64,000 bases of DNA from Kineosporia sp. NBRC 101731 (GCF_030269305.1 NZ_BSTC01000001.1:323467-387466), one strand, 5' to 3'; shown: positions 22,913 to 32,669, counted from the stretch's first letter. The notes: generated by a model from the letters alone, not told the origin. Program-made: numbers and translations.

Positions 22913-25632
22913 TGAGCCCGGCCACGCTGCTGACCCTGGTCTCCGCGGCGCTGGCGCTGGGGCTGGCCGGGTTGCTGCCCGCTGCTGTCTGCCTGCTGGT
23001 GATGGTGCTCGTCGTGGCCGTGGGCGTGCTCGTACCCCTGAAGTTTCCGCAGGTCACGGGGTCTTCCTGGAGCCGGACCGCAGTGGCCGGGGCGGCCCTG
23101 GGCCTGGTGGTGTTGGCCACGGCCCTGACCGGTTCGCGGGCTCTGATCACGGGTGACGTCGACGATCAACTGGCCTCTGCGGCGGCCGTGCTGGCCGTAC
23201 CCGAGGGTGTGCCTCTCGGTCTGCTCGCGGCGCTGGCTGCCGGGTCGCTGGTCGCGGTGACCCTGGAACTGGGCGACCGGCGCGGGGTGCAGTCCGGTCT
23301 GGTGCTGGGGACCGCCGTGCTCGGTCTGGCCTGCGTCGCGGCGCCGTCCGGCCAGCGGCTGCTGATCCCGATCATCCTGGGCTGGCCTGCTGCCCTGTTC
23401 GCCCTGACCAAGCTCACCACCGTGCAGGCCCGGCAGGCCTCCGCCGTCACCGCGATGAAGGTGACCGGCCGGCCCGGGTCGGGCCTGACCCCGGCCCTGC
23501 GCTGGCGGGTCGTGCCGGTGCTGCTGGCGATCGCGGTGAGCTGTGCTCTGCTGGGGGCCGCCGCGGTCTCCGGGCTGGCCGAGATCGCGATGAGTGCCGC
23601 GGCCGGTGCCTCGGGCGGTCCCTCAGCCGGCAGCAACGCCCGGGCCTGGGAGACGAAGTTCCTCGGCGGCCGCATGAGCCTCAACTCCCGCGGACCCCTG
23701 AGTGAGACCCCGGTGGCCGAGGTCCCCGCCGACGCGCCCACCCACTGGCGCACCGCCACGCTGGACTTCTACACCGGCACCGGATGGCAGACCACCGGCA
23801 GTTCGAGCCTGACCACCGTGCTGGAGTCCGATGGGGACGGGGTGGTGCTCCGGACCGTCGGCGAGGACTCGGCCGGCAGCGTCGAGGATCTGGACGGCAC
23901 AACGGACAGCGGGGGCAGCTCGACCGCCGGCGGGGACGGCTCTACCGGCGATGTGGCCGGCTCAACGGACGATGTGGACGGCGCGACCGACGGCACCGAC
24001 GGCACGGACGGCACGGACGGCACCGAGGGCATCGGTGACGACGCGGACGGCACCGCTGGCGATGCGAACGGCACCGACTCCTCCGACGGTTCCGGCCCTT
24101 CCGGCTCAGGATCCAGCTCGGACCCGGAATCCGACGCGAACTCCGGTGCGGATCCGACTCCGGTTCCGGGCACCACCGACCCTCTCCTCGACCCCGACCC
24201 GGCCTTCCCGAACGATCTGACCAGCCCCGCCGACCCCGGCGACCTGGGCATCGGTAGCAGCAGCCTGACGTCACGCTCCGGTTCTGCCTCGGATTCTGCC
24301 TCGGATTCTGCCTCGGACCAGGACCCCGGCTCCGCCTCCGGACCGGTCCCCACCTCGGGATCGAGCTCACCTTCGGGTTCTGGCAGCGGCACCTCGGGCG
24401 GCGCCGACAGCCTCGAGGAAGCAGCCGGCTCCCCGGCCTCGACCACTCAGCTCGGCACGGTCCGCAGTGACGAGGTGGTGATCCGGGGGCGGGGTACGGC
24501 CCAGCTGATCTCTCCGGGTCGTGTGCTCACGGCGAATCTGCCCGCCCGGTATGCCGACCGCATCTTCACCTCGAACGGTGACCGGGTGATGCTGCCCGCG
24601 AGCAACGGCGACGAGTACCGGGTGCGTAGCCAGGTCTATCCCCTCACCGCCCAGCCGGAGTCGATCGGGACCGGCGCTGACGACCCGGTGGGGAGCAACT
24701 CGTCCACCAGTGACCAGTTTGACCAGCGCTGGCTACAGGTCCCCGAGAACCTGCCCCCGCGCGTCCTCGATCTGTCCACCGAACTGACCGCGAACGCGTC
24801 CACCCGCCTGGCCGCAGTGCAGGCGGTCGAGCAGCGACTCGAGCGGATGATGACCTACACGCTCGACGCCGAGGTGCCGCCGCAGGGCCGTGACGCCGTC
24901 GATTTCGCGTTGTTCGACGCGGGGCAGGGCTACTGCGAGCACTTCGCCAGCGCCGAGATCGTGCTGCTGCGGGCGGCGGGCATCCCGGCGCGCATGGTGG
25001 TCGGGTACCTCGCCGACGGCAGTGACCGGACCGGCGACGGCCGTCAGGTCATCCGCGGCGCCGCGGCGCACGCCTGGGTCGAGGTGTGGTTCCCGGGTGC
25101 GGGCTGGGTCACCTCCGACCCGACCCCCGCGGGCGGCGCCGGGCAGACCTTCATGCAGTCGCTGAACTCCCGGTTCAACCGGTTGATGTCCGATCTTGCC
25201 GATCGCACCGTGGCTTTCGTGACCGGCATCGTCGGCCCGGTGATCCTGGTCGCGGTCGGTCTGGTGCTCTGGTTGTTCCGCCGGCCACTCGTGAACCGGT
25301 GGCGGCGGCGGTCGCGTCGGGCGCGGATGCCGCAGGAGCACCGGATCGACCTGGTTCTGCGAAAAGCCTTCACCGATCTGGAAGCAGCGCTTGCGCAGCA
25401 GGGCGAGGCCCGGGCGGAGAACGAGACCCTCGCGACACTGAAAGACCGGGTGATCGGTGGCCGGGCCTATCTGGAGACGGCGGAGAAGGACGAACTGGAG
25501 AGGGCCTTCGATGTGCTGACCCGGGCCCTGTATGCGCGGACTCCACCGGACGAGAATGAATGCCGGGAGGCCGCAAGGATTTTTGACGAGGAGACCGGTC
25601 GCCGGCACGACGCCCTGCGAACCTCTCCGTGA
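22912..25632 (+). CDS. TgpA-like transglutaminase-domain membrane protein
   Basis: A protein of about 906 aa. Residues 1-225 hold about six TM helices (DUF3488-like), followed by a large extracytoplasmic region. Its transglutaminase core carries Cys in GQGYCEHFASAE (about 675), His in AAHAWVEVW (about 719) and Asp in TSDPTP (about 735). A last TM helix (about 768-790) leads to a cytoplasmic DUF4129-like tail. Between about 323 and 497 is an acidic Ser/Gly/Asp/Thr stretch (repeats such as GTDGTDG and SASDSASD) absent from typical members, probably an extracellular linker. ATG 22912 overlaps the DUF58 stop. In actinomycetes the MoxR-DUF58-TgpA trio is tied to cell-envelope work. Confidence 0.9.
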   Translation: MSPATLLTLVSAALALGLAGLLPAAVCLLVMVLVVAVGVLVPLKFPQVTGSSWSRTAVAGAALGLVVLATALTGSRALITGDVDDQLASAAAVLAVPEGVPLGLLAALAAGSLVAVTLELGDRRGVQSGLVLGTAVLGLACVAAPSGQRLLIPIILGWPAALFALTKLTTVQARQASAVTAMKVTGRPGSGLTPALRWRVVPVLLAIAVSCALLGAAAVSGLAEIAMSAAAGASGGPSAGSNARAWETKFLGGRMSLNSRGPLSETPVAEVPADAPTHWRTATLDFYTGTGWQTTGSSSLTTVLESDGDGVVLRTVGEDSAGSVEDLDGTTDSGGSSTAGGDGSTGDVAGSTDDVDGATDGTDGTDGTDGTEGIGDDADGTAGDANGTDSSDGSGPSGSGSSSDPESDANSGADPTPVPGTTDPLLDPDPAFPNDLTSPADPGDLGIGSSSLTSRSGSASDSASDSASDQDPGSASGPVPTSGSSSPSGSGSGTSGGADSLEEAAGSPASTTQLGTVRSDEVVIRGRGTAQLISPGRVLTANLPARYADRIFTSNGDRVMLPASNGDEYRVRSQVYPLTAQPESIGTGADDPVGSNSSTSDQFDQRWLQVPENLPPRVLDLSTELTANASTRLAAVQAVEQRLERMMTYTLDAEVPPQGRDAVDFALFDAGQGYCEHFASAEIVLLRAAGIPARMVVGYLADGSDRTGDGRQVIRGAAAHAWVEVWFPGAGWVTSDPTPAGGAGQTFMQSLNSRFNRLMSDLADRTVAFVTGIVGPVILVAVGLVLWLFRRPLVNRWRRRSRRARMPQEHRIDLVLRKAFTDLEAALAQQGEARAENETLATLKDRVIGGRAYLETAEKDELERAFDVLTRALYARTPPDENECREAARIFDEETGRRHDALRTSP

Positions 25633-25653
25633 TTATGCAGAACCACGGAGAGG
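25622..25653. terminator. Hairpin between convergent tgpA-like gene and murF
   Basis: Ten-bp arms CCTCTCCGTG / CACGGAGAGG (25622-25631, 25644-25653) with a 12-nt loop overlap the TgpA stop codon and lie 9 bp from the murF stop. Confidence 0.65.
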
Positions 25654-25662
25654 GTGAAGGGC

Positions 25663-27135
25663 TCAGCCGGTGGTGAGTTTCGGGCAGTCGGCGCAGTTGA
25701 TGTAGAGCGGGCACGAGGTCAGGGCACAGGCGACCGTGTGCCCGGCCAGGCCCAGGTAGACCCGCTCCATGTGCATGGCGCGCGATCCCTTGGCCAGCAC
25801 CACCGCGGGCTCCGAAGAGGCGTCAAGAATGTCCTTGACCTGAGCGAACGCTTCTCGTGCAGACGAGACCGGGTAGATGTCGGCCACGGGCACCCCGCCG
25901 TCGGCGGCGCTCTCCCGCAGCGGCGCGGCGGCCTCGCCCACGGTGACCAGATGCGTGACGCTCGTGGCCGCCTTGCGCCCGACCCGGGAGTGCAGCTCGT
26001 GCGAGAACTGGCCCAGCTCGCCCATCTGCCCCAGCACGGCCACCTTCACCCCACCGGGCAGGCTGCCCAGCAGGTCGAGCGACGAGATCATCGCGTCCGG
26101 GCTGCCGTTGTAGCTGTCGTCGATCATCAGTAGGTCGTCGTCGATGCGCCGCAGCGACGCCCGCCCGGCCGGCGGCTGCACACCCCGCAGTGCCTCGATG
26201 CTCTCGCTCGGCGCGATGTCGTAGACCCGCCCCACGGCCACGGCCAGCATGGCCGCGTAACCGAAGTGCCGCCCGGCCGCGCCGGTGCCGAACGGCAGTG
26301 ACTGACCGTCCACCTCGATCACCCCGCGGGTGCCGTGCTCGTCCACCGTGACGTCGACCGCGCGCAGGTCGTTGCCCTCGTCGAAGCCCACCCGCACCAC
26401 CGTGGCCTGTGCGGCACCGGGGAGGGCGAGCGTGGTGGAGGTGAGCAGCTGGTCGTCACCGTTGATGATCCACACCCCGCCCGGGCGGGTGTGGTTGAAG
26501 ATGTCGGTCTTCTCGTTCGCCAGTTCCTGCTGGTCGGCGAAGTTTCCGAGGTGGGCGAAGCCGACGTTGGTGACCACCGAGACGTCTGGTGCGACCAGCC
26601 CGGCCAGGTGGCCGATCTCGCCGGGATGGTTCGTGCCGATCTCCGAGATCACCTGGGTCTGCGTGGGCTCGATGGCGGTCAGCGTGAGCGGCACACCCAG
26701 GTGGTTGTTGAAGCTCGCCTTGTTCGCCAGGATCTCGAACTTGGACTGCAGCACCTGCGCGATCAGCGTCTTGGCGGTGGTCTTGCCGGCCGAGCCGGTG
26801 ACCGCGACCACCGAGGCGGTGCTGCGCGCGCGGGCGTGAGCCGCGGCCTGCTGCAGCGCGATCAGGGTGTCGGGCACCCGGATCACCGTGATGTCGAGAT
26901 CGGCCAGATCCGGAACCTCGGCGAGATCGCGGCTGACCAGCGCTCCCGTGGCCCCGGAACGCACGGCCGCAGCCACGAAGTCGTGGCCGTCGCGCGAAGG
27001 ACCCGGGATCGCGACGAACAGCTCGCCGCCGGTGATGTCACGGGTGTCGACGCTCGCGCGACTGAACTGTTCAGCGTTCTTCCGCACGACCTCGGCATCC
27101 TCGATCGCCGCGAGGACGTCGCCCACCTGGATCAC
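25663..27135 (-). CDS. MurF-type UDP-MurNAc-tripeptide--D-Ala-D-Ala ligase with Cys-rich tail
   Basis: A Mur ligase of about 490 aa that, as MurF, would add D-Ala-D-Ala to the peptidoglycan precursor with ATP. The N-terminal substrate domain has SVDTRDITGGELFVAIPG. The ATPase domain has VTGSAGKTTAK (about 112) and NNHLGVPLTL, and the C-terminal domain has DDSYNGSPDAM. These follow MurF rather than MurC/D/E. It is not in a dcw cluster. The C-terminus carries four cysteines in C-x4-C-x6-C-x2-C, not seen in ordinary MurF. GTG 27135 is chosen because GGAGGG lies 9 nt upstream. It may be a second MurF with a changed substrate. Confidence 0.83.
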   Translation of the reverse strand: MIQVGDVLAAIEDAEVVRKNAEQFSRASVDTRDITGGELFVAIPGPSRDGHDFVAAAVRSGATGALVSRDLAEVPDLADLDITVIRVPDTLIALQQAAAHARARSTASVVAVTGSAGKTTAKTLIAQVLQSKFEILANKASFNNHLGVPLTLTAIEPTQTQVISEIGTNHPGEIGHLAGLVAPDVSVVTNVGFAHLGNFADQQELANEKTDIFNHTRPGGVWIINGDDQLLTSTTLALPGAAQATVVRVGFDEGNDLRAVDVTVDEHGTRGVIEVDGQSLPFGTGAAGRHFGYAAMLAVAVGRVYDIAPSESIEALRGVQPPAGRASLRRIDDDLLMIDDSYNGSPDAMISSLDLLGSLPGGVKVAVLGQMGELGQFSHELHSRVGRKAATSVTHLVTVGEAAAPLRESAADGGVPVADIYPVSSAREAFAQVKDILDASSEPAVVLAKGSRAMHMERVYLGLAGHTVACALTSCPLYINCADCPKLTTG

Positions 27136-27187
27136 AGAATCGTTCCCTCCACGCACCAACCGCCGGAAGGCCCGATCTTAGGCCCGA

Positions 27188-28054
27188 TCAGAGCTGGGCG
27201 AGTTCGGCCAGGTGCTCCTGGGCCCGGCGCAGGGCGATCAGACCGGCCGGCCCGCCGACGGCCAGCCGGTTGGCGTGCCACTCCAGGTCGGTGTCGTCGA
27301 GCTGCGAGGGAAGTCTGCGGGCCAGGTCGGCGACCTCCGCGATCTGCGCGCACTGCCGCATCAGGAAGCGGGAGTCGACCACGTCACCGTGGCCGGGCAC
27401 GATCACGCTGCCCACGCGTTCCAGCAGCCGGGTCAGGGTGGGCGCCCAGTCGAGGGGATAGGCATGGTCGAACGAGGGTGGCGCACCCTGTTCGATCAGG
27501 TCGCCGACGAAGGTGACGTCGGCGTCGGGCACCTCGACGACCATGTCGTTGTCGGTGTGGCCGCGGCCCGGGTGGTGCAGCACCACCTGACGGCCCCCGA
27601 GGTCGATCGTCGTGTCGGCCGCCATCGTGCGGTTCGGCGGGGTCACCCGCACCGCGTCCAGCTCATCGGCGAGCACCTCCTCGCCGGACTCCCGTAGCCA
27701 GCTTGCGATCTCCACCCTCTGTTGCAGGCCGTTCGCGGCCAGATCGGCGTGAGCGCGCTCATGGGCCCAGATCTCGCAGTCGGGCTGGGCCTCGGCGAAC
27801 ACCGCGGTGCCGAAACAGTGGTCGAAGTGCGAATGGGTCAGGGCCACCACGTGGGGCAGCCCGGTGATCGAGCGGACCGCCCGGTACAGCTCGAGGCCCT
27901 CGCGCTCGCTGCCGCGGGTATCGATCACCAGGCAGCGGTCGTCGCCGAGCACCAGGCCGGCATTCACGTCGAGAGTCTTGTTGCGCCGCACGAAGACACG
28001 GTCGCCGACCTCGCGCCAGCGGCCCCAGTGGGCGGTGTGGTGCTGGGTGAACAA
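27188..28054 (-). CDS. MBL-fold metallo-hydrolase
   Basis: A metallo-beta-lactamase-fold hydrolase of about 288 aa. The zinc-binding motif THSHFDHCFG (HxHxDH) lies near residue 73, with further ligands in HPGRGHTDNDMV, FVGDLIEQGAPPSF and VPGHGDVV. The set fits broad-specificity MBL hydrolases (glyoxalase II or lactonase-like) and does not define a substrate. TTG 28054 was chosen because GAGGGAG lies 5 nt upstream. An ATG at 28156 lacks a ribosome binding site, but its extension cannot be excluded. It lies 52 bp upstream of murF on the same strand. Confidence 0.8.
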   Translation of the reverse strand: MFTQHHTAHWGRWREVGDRVFVRRNKTLDVNAGLVLGDDRCLVIDTRGSEREGLELYRAVRSITGLPHVVALTHSHFDHCFGTAVFAEAQPDCEIWAHERAHADLAANGLQQRVEIASWLRESGEEVLADELDAVRVTPPNRTMAADTTIDLGGRQVVLHHPGRGHTDNDMVVEVPDADVTFVGDLIEQGAPPSFDHAYPLDWAPTLTRLLERVGSVIVPGHGDVVDSRFLMRQCAQIAEVADLARRLPSQLDDTDLEWHANRLAVGGPAGLIALRRAQEHLAELAQL

Positions 28055-28260
28055 CTCGGCTCCCTCGTTCCGGCCTTCAGCTCCCCAGCCGAAGACACGC
28101 CGACAGCTGTTGCCTGGATTGCCGGATTGCTCCGTCGTTGCAGCGACAATCCGCATCGAGCACACAACGCAGCGTACGCCCGTTCTGGGCGAATACCGAC
28201 ACTCGGGGTGACTTGACAATTACGAAGGGCTTTCGGCCCGCTCGTGACCAGGTGTTTTAC

Positions 28261-29010
28261 CTATGGCCGGCGCAAGCTCAGTTCGAAGCTGTATCTCGAC
28301 GCCACGTACACATGGGTGCCGAACTCCACCACTCGTCCTCGATCGTCGAAGGTCTGACGGCTCATGGTGAGCAGGGCGGCGCCCCGGTGCTCGCCCAGCA
28401 GGCGGGCCTCCTCGGCGGTGGCCGTGCGCGCGCCGATGGTCTGGTGCGCCGCGTGCAGCATCACCCCGGCGGCCCGGATCAGTGAGTAGAGCCCGTGTTC
28501 CTCGAGGGCCGGGGTGGTCAGCCCGCCGAGATCGGCCGGTAGCCAGTTGGTCAGCCGGGCGATCGGGCGCCCGTCGGCCGAGCGCAGCCGGACCAGGCAG
28601 ATGGTGGACGCGTGCGGCGGCAGAGCGAGTCGGTGGGCGACGTCGGGTGGCGCCGGTTCGATGCTGTTCGACAGCACCCGGGTGGTGGGCGACCGGCCGC
28701 CGGCGGCCAGATCGTCGTGCAGGCTGGTGAGTTCCAGTGGGCGCCGCACCCCGGGGCGCACCACCCGGGTGCCGACACCCCGGCGCCGTACCAGCAGACC
28801 CTTGTCGACCAGGTACTGCATGGCCCGGCGCACCGTCGGCCGGGACAGGCCGAGCTCGGCGGCGAGCTGGATCTCGTTGGACAGCATGGTGTCCGGTGGC
28901 ACCTCGCCGGCATCGATGGCGTGCTCCAGGTGCCGCGCCAGCTGGAAGTACAGGGGCACCGGGCTGGACCGGTCGATCACCAGGGACCGCAGCACCGGAT
29001 CGACCGGCAT
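28261..29010 (-). CDS. GntR/HutC-family transcriptional regulator
   Basis: A regulator of about 249 aa. An N-terminal winged helix (VPLYFQLARHLEHAI...LSNEIQLAAELGLSRPTVRRAMQYLVDKGLLVRRRGVGTRVV, residues about 15-80) is followed by a UTRA effector domain (about 95-245). It is divergent from the ABC sugar-uptake genes, so it probably represses them and responds to the sugar or its phosphate. ATG 29010 follows GGAGG by 5 nt. Homodimeric binding to the repeats at 29091-29138 is inferred. Confidence 0.88.
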   Translation of the reverse strand: MPVDPVLRSLVIDRSSPVPLYFQLARHLEHAIDAGEVPPDTMLSNEIQLAAELGLSRPTVRRAMQYLVDKGLLVRRRGVGTRVVRPGVRRPLELTSLHDDLAAGGRSPTTRVLSNSIEPAPPDVAHRLALPPHASTICLVRLRSADGRPIARLTNWLPADLGGLTTPALEEHGLYSLIRAAGVMLHAAHQTIGARTATAEEARLLGEHRGAALLTMSRQTFDDRGRVVEFGTHVYVASRYSFELSLRRP

Positions 29011-29090
29011 GGCGCCCTCCAGGGCAGCGGATGTCCCGGCAGATCTCGGCAGCCGTTCGTCGCTCGACCCGCCCGGGGGCATTGATCTGG

Positions 29091-29138
29091 ATGTCTGACA
29101 ATCCGACCGTATGACTGTAACTACTGACAAACAGACAT
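29091..29138. promoter_or_regulatory. Possible GntR operator region
   Basis: ATGTCTG (29091-29097) and CAGACAT (29132-29138) form a spaced inverted repeat. TGACAAACAGAC and GTCTGACA words lie within it. The region is between the GntR start and the ABC operon start. Confidence 0.45.
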
Positions 29139-29190
29139 GGAAGGCCTGGTCGGTTCTCGGAAAGTCCCGCTGGCGAAGGGTTTTTCACGT

Positions 29191-30168
29191 ATGTCCAGAA
29201 CGGGAAGAGCTGTCGTGGCCCTGGTTGTCGCGGCCTGGGTGCTGACCGCCTGCAGCGACGGCGGCCGGGTCAAGCATCCGGATACCAGCGACGGTACGGC
29301 CGGTGACAACTCCGGCTACACGATCGCGATGATCACGCACGAGACCCCGGGCGACTCGTTCTGGGACCGGGTCCGCGCCGGCGCGGAGCAGGCCGCGAAG
29401 AACACCGGCGTGAACCTGAAGTACTCGAACGACCCGGACGCGGGCAAGCAGGCCGTCCTGATCCAGAATGCCGTGGACAGCCGCGTCGACGGCATCGCGA
29501 CCACCCTGGTCACCCCCGTCGCCCTGGCCGGATCGGTGAAGACCGCTACCCAGGAGGGTATTCCGGTGGTCGGCCTGAACGCGGGCATCGATGACTACCA
29601 GCGACTGGGTGTCTCCATGTACTTCGGCTCGGACGAGACCCGGGCCGGCACGGCCGCGGGTGAGCGCATCGCGGCCGAGGACGCCCAGCATCCGCTGTGC
29701 GTGATTCATCAGGCCGGGTCGGTGTCGCTGGAAGCCCGCTGCGAAGGAGTTCGCTCGGCCGTGCCGGACACCGAGAATCTGCAGGTCAACGGCACCGACG
29801 ACGCCGCCGTCGTGGCTACTCTCCAGGCCAAGCTGCAGCAGGACCCGTCCATCGACTACATCGTCAGCCTGGGCGCCCCCATCGCCCTCGACGCGGTGAA
29901 GGCCAAGGAGGCCGGCGACAGCCAGGCGAAGATCATCACCTTCGACCTGAACGAGGCGACCGCGCTGGGGGTCCAGGACGGGTCGATCGAGTTCTCCATC
30001 GACCAGCAGCCCTACATGCAGGGATTCATGGCGGTCACGTCGCTCTACCTGAACTTGAAGAACGGCAACGATCTGGGCGGCGGTGAGGCGGTTCTGACCG
30101 GTCCGTCGTTCGTGGACGGCGACAACATCGATCAGATCCTGCCGTTCGTGCAGAACGGGACCCGCTGA
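29191..30168 (+). CDS. Sugar ABC transporter substrate-binding lipoprotein
   Basis: A 325-aa type I periplasmic-binding protein of the ribose/fructose/inositol kind. The signal peptide ends in the lipobox LTAC (Cys near residue 20), so it is anchored to the outer face of the membrane. The mature part starts YTIAMITHETPGDSFWDRVRAGAEQAAK, typical of RbsB-like proteins, with DGIATTLVTP and PVVGLNAG hinge strands. ATG 29191 was selected because it begins the signal peptide. The stop overlaps the permease start (ATGA). The sugar is not identifiable. Confidence 0.92.
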   Translation: MSRTGRAVVALVVAAWVLTACSDGGRVKHPDTSDGTAGDNSGYTIAMITHETPGDSFWDRVRAGAEQAAKNTGVNLKYSNDPDAGKQAVLIQNAVDSRVDGIATTLVTPVALAGSVKTATQEGIPVVGLNAGIDDYQRLGVSMYFGSDETRAGTAAGERIAAEDAQHPLCVIHQAGSVSLEARCEGVRSAVPDTENLQVNGTDDAAVVATLQAKLQQDPSIDYIVSLGAPIALDAVKAKEAGDSQAKIITFDLNEATALGVQDGSIEFSIDQQPYMQGFMAVTSLYLNLKNGNDLGGGEAVLTGPSFVDGDNIDQILPFVQNGTR

Positions 30169-31229
30169 TGACCGAGAGCCTGGTCGCCGGGAGCCCGAAC
30201 CCGCTCCTGCGCCGTCTCTTCGCCCGCCCGGAGATCGGCGCCACCGCCGCGGCCGGCGTCATCCTGGTCTTCTTCCTGGTGGTCGCCCCGGCCTTCCGCT
30301 CGGGTGACTCGTTCTTCACGGTGCTCTACCAGTCGAGCACCATCGGCATCGTCGCGATCGGCGTGGGCGTGCTGATGATCGGCGGTGAGTTCGATCTCTC
30401 CGCCGGCGTCATCGTCACCACCGCGGGCCTGGCGAACTCGATGTTCTGCTGGTGGTTCGGCATCGACCTGTGGGTGGGCGCGCTGCTCAGCCTGGTGTTC
30501 TGCCTGTTCATCGGCTTTGTCAACGGCTACCTGGTGATGCGTACCGGCATCCCGAGCTTCCTCATCACCCTGGGCACGTTCTTCGTCCTGCAGGGAGCGA
30601 ACCTCGGCGTCACCCAAGTGATCACCGACTCGGTCACCTCGCCCGACATCTCCCACATGGACGGATATTCGGTGCTGGAGCGGATCTTCGCCTCGAACTT
30701 CGACGCCGGTGGCGTGACGGTGTGGGGAACCGTGCTCTGGTGGCTGGGTCTCACCGCGCTCGCCGCCTGGGTGCTGCAGCGCACCCGTACCGGCAACTGG
30801 GTGCTCGCCATCGGTGGCAGCGCCGACAGCGCCCGGGCCGTCGGGGTGCCGGTGGTGCGCACGAAGATCGGCCTGTTCATGACCGTCTCGTTCCTCGGCT
30901 GGTTCGTCGGCATGCACTCGCTCTACCGGTTCAACACGTTGCAGGCCGGCAACGGCGTGGGCAACGAGTTCCTCTACATCATCGCCGCGGTGGTCGGCGG
31001 CACACTGCTCACCGGTGGCTACGGCAACGCCACCGGGGTCGGCATCGGTGCGTTCATCTTCGGCACGACCAGTTTGGGCATCGTCTACGCGGGCTGGGAC
31101 CCGAACTGGTTCAAGGCCTTTCTCGGCGTGATGCTGCTGCTCGCGGTGCTGGTCAATCTCTACGTGAAGTCGCTGGCCACCTCCACCCGGCTGCTGCACG
31201 ACTCCCCCGGGAAGGCGGACGATGCATGA
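30168..31229 (+). CDS. Sugar ABC transporter permease (RbsC/FrcC type)
   Basis: A 353-aa inner-membrane permease with eight to ten hydrophobic helices. The family motif GGEFDLSAG near residue 71 is the BPD_transp_2 signature. It forms the channel for the sugar delivered by the lipoprotein. It overlaps the upstream gene by one base and the downstream ATPase gene by 4 nt (ATGA), so the three are translationally coupled. Confidence 0.93.
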   Translation: MTESLVAGSPNPLLRRLFARPEIGATAAAGVILVFFLVVAPAFRSGDSFFTVLYQSSTIGIVAIGVGVLMIGGEFDLSAGVIVTTAGLANSMFCWWFGIDLWVGALLSLVFCLFIGFVNGYLVMRTGIPSFLITLGTFFVLQGANLGVTQVITDSVTSPDISHMDGYSVLERIFASNFDAGGVTVWGTVLWWLGLTALAAWVLQRTRTGNWVLAIGGSADSARAVGVPVVRTKIGLFMTVSFLGWFVGMHSLYRFNTLQAGNGVGNEFLYIIAAVVGGTLLTGGYGNATGVGIGAFIFGTTSLGIVYAGWDPNWFKAFLGVMLLLAVLVNLYVKSLATSTRLLHDSPGKADDA

Positions 31230-32002
31230 CGCTCATCGAGATGTGTGAGGTCGGTAAGACCTACGGCCCGATCCGGGCCCTGTCCGGCATCAGCCTGAGC
31301 GTGCGGGCCGGCGAGGTGACCTGCGTGCTGGGTGACAACGGGGCGGGCAAGTCGACCCTGATCAAGATCATGTCCGGGCTGCTCGAGCACAGCGAGGGAC
31401 AGTTGATGGTGGACGGGGAAGAGCTGGTGTTCACCTCGCCCCGGGAAGCCCTGGGTCGCGGCATCGCCACCGTCTACCAAGACCTCGCGGTCGTGCCTCT
31501 GATGGAGGTCTGGCGCAACTTCTTCCTCGGCGCCGAGCTTCGCAAAGGCCGTTTTCCCCTGGCCGGCCTGCGCATCCGGGAGATGCGCCGGATCGCCGAC
31601 GAGGAACTGCGCAAGATGGGCATCGCGGTACAGGACATCAATCAGCCGATCGGCACCCTGTCGGGCGGACAGCGGCAATGCGTCGCCATCGCCCGGGCCG
31701 TCTACTTCGGGGCCCGGGTGCTGATTCTCGACGAGCCGACGGCCGCCCTCGGGGTGAAGCAGTCGGGGGTGGTGCTCAAGTACACCGCTGCCGCCCGGGA
31801 CGCCGGTCTGGGCGTCGTCTTCATCACCCACAACCCGCACCACGCCTATCTGGTGGGTGACCGTTTCCTGGTGCTGAAACGTGGCCGGGTGGAACTGGAC
31901 TCACGACGTGACGAGATCTCGCTGAACGACCTGACCCAGGAGATGGCCGGTGGCGACGAACTCGACGCACTGGCCCACGAGCTGCGCCGGCCGACAGAGT
32001 GA
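31226..32002 (+). CDS. Sugar ABC transporter ATP-binding protein, single domain
   Basis: A 258-aa ABC ATPase with Walker [10 protein letters not shown] (about 37), Q-loop YQDL, signature LSGGQRQ (about 145) and Walker [11 protein letters not shown] (about 166). It has one ABC domain, as in FrcA-type systems, unlike the two-domain RbsA. It powers the permease. The terminal GTGA overlaps the start of the broken oxidoreductase frame. Confidence 0.93.
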   Translation: MTLIEMCEVGKTYGPIRALSGISLSVRAGEVTCVLGDNGAGKSTLIKIMSGLLEHSEGQLMVDGEELVFTSPREALGRGIATVYQDLAVVPLMEVWRNFFLGAELRKGRFPLAGLRIREMRRIADEELRKMGIAVQDINQPIGTLSGGQRQCVAIARAVYFGARVLILDEPTAALGVKQSGVVLKYTAAARDAGLGVVFITHNPHHAYLVGDRFLVLKRGRVELDSRRDEISLNDLTQEMAGGDELDALAHELRRPTE

Positions 32003-32600
32003 GCCGGCCCCTGCGCGTGGCCCTGATCGGTTGCGGCAACATCGCCGTGAACTCGCACCTACCGGCGTTCCTGGCCGATCCCGCGCGCTACCAGGTCGTC
32101 GCGGTGGCCGACCCGACCGCCGAACGGCTGGAGATCGCCCGGGAGGCAGCCGGTCTCCGGCCCGAACAAGCGTTCACAGACCCGCTGCGGGCCATCACCT
32201 CACCTGACGTGGACGTCGTCGACGTCTGCACCCCGCAGCACCTGCGTCGCGATCTGCTGGTCTCTGCGTGACCACGGCCGGAGGTACCCGGCACGAAAAC
32301 GTGCCCATCGGCGTCCCTCTGCCGGAGAAGATGCCGGTTTCGGTGGCCGACGCGCTGGCCGACATCGCCGACGCGATCAGCTCTGGCCGCAGCCCGGCCG
32401 CCGACGGCCGCGCCGCCCTGCACACGCTGGCCTGCACGGTGGCGGTGTACACCTCGGCGGCGCTGGGGCGAACGGTCCAGATCGAGGACGCGGGTGAGCC
32501 CGCGGTCTGGTCGGCGGGCGTGGGTGCACTGGCCGGTCTGGACCTACCGGTCCACAGCCCGGTGGCCCGAGGTCGCCTGTTCCGGGGAGGTTTTGCATGA
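31999..32600 (+). pseudogene. Gfo/Idh/MocA oxidoreductase with its middle deleted
   Basis: The first 88 codons encode an intact NAD-binding start (LRVALIGCGNIAVNSHLPAF, then VDVVDVCTPQHLRRDLLVSA), ending at a stop at 32269-32271. A second frame, from about 32280 to 32600, encodes the family's C-terminal region (NVPIGVPLPEKMPVSVADALADIADAI...). Members are about 330-400 aa; here the catalytic centre, including the EKP motif, is absent and the halves are out of frame. So an internal deletion removed about 150 codons. When intact it would have oxidised the imported sugar or cyclitol. It is the last gene of the ABC operon. Confidence 0.85.
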
Positions 32601-32640
32601 TCACGAACTCGTTTTGTCGTGATCATGCAAAACCTCCCCG
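32583..32640. terminator. Long hairpin after the ABC operon
   Basis: Perfect 24-bp arms (32583-32606 and 32617-32640) with a 10-nt loop overlap the end of the pseudogene. The stem is AT-richer than its surroundings (TTTTGCATGATCACGA). It lies 29 bp before the convergent TetR stop. Confidence 0.8.
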
Positions 32641-32669
32641 AACTTCTCCGGGTTGACTGACCTTTCGGT

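Noticed and set aside
23990-24340. CRISPR-like regular repeats in the TgpA gene
   Set aside because: They are in-frame simple codon repeats with no spacer structure, coding for an acidic linker.
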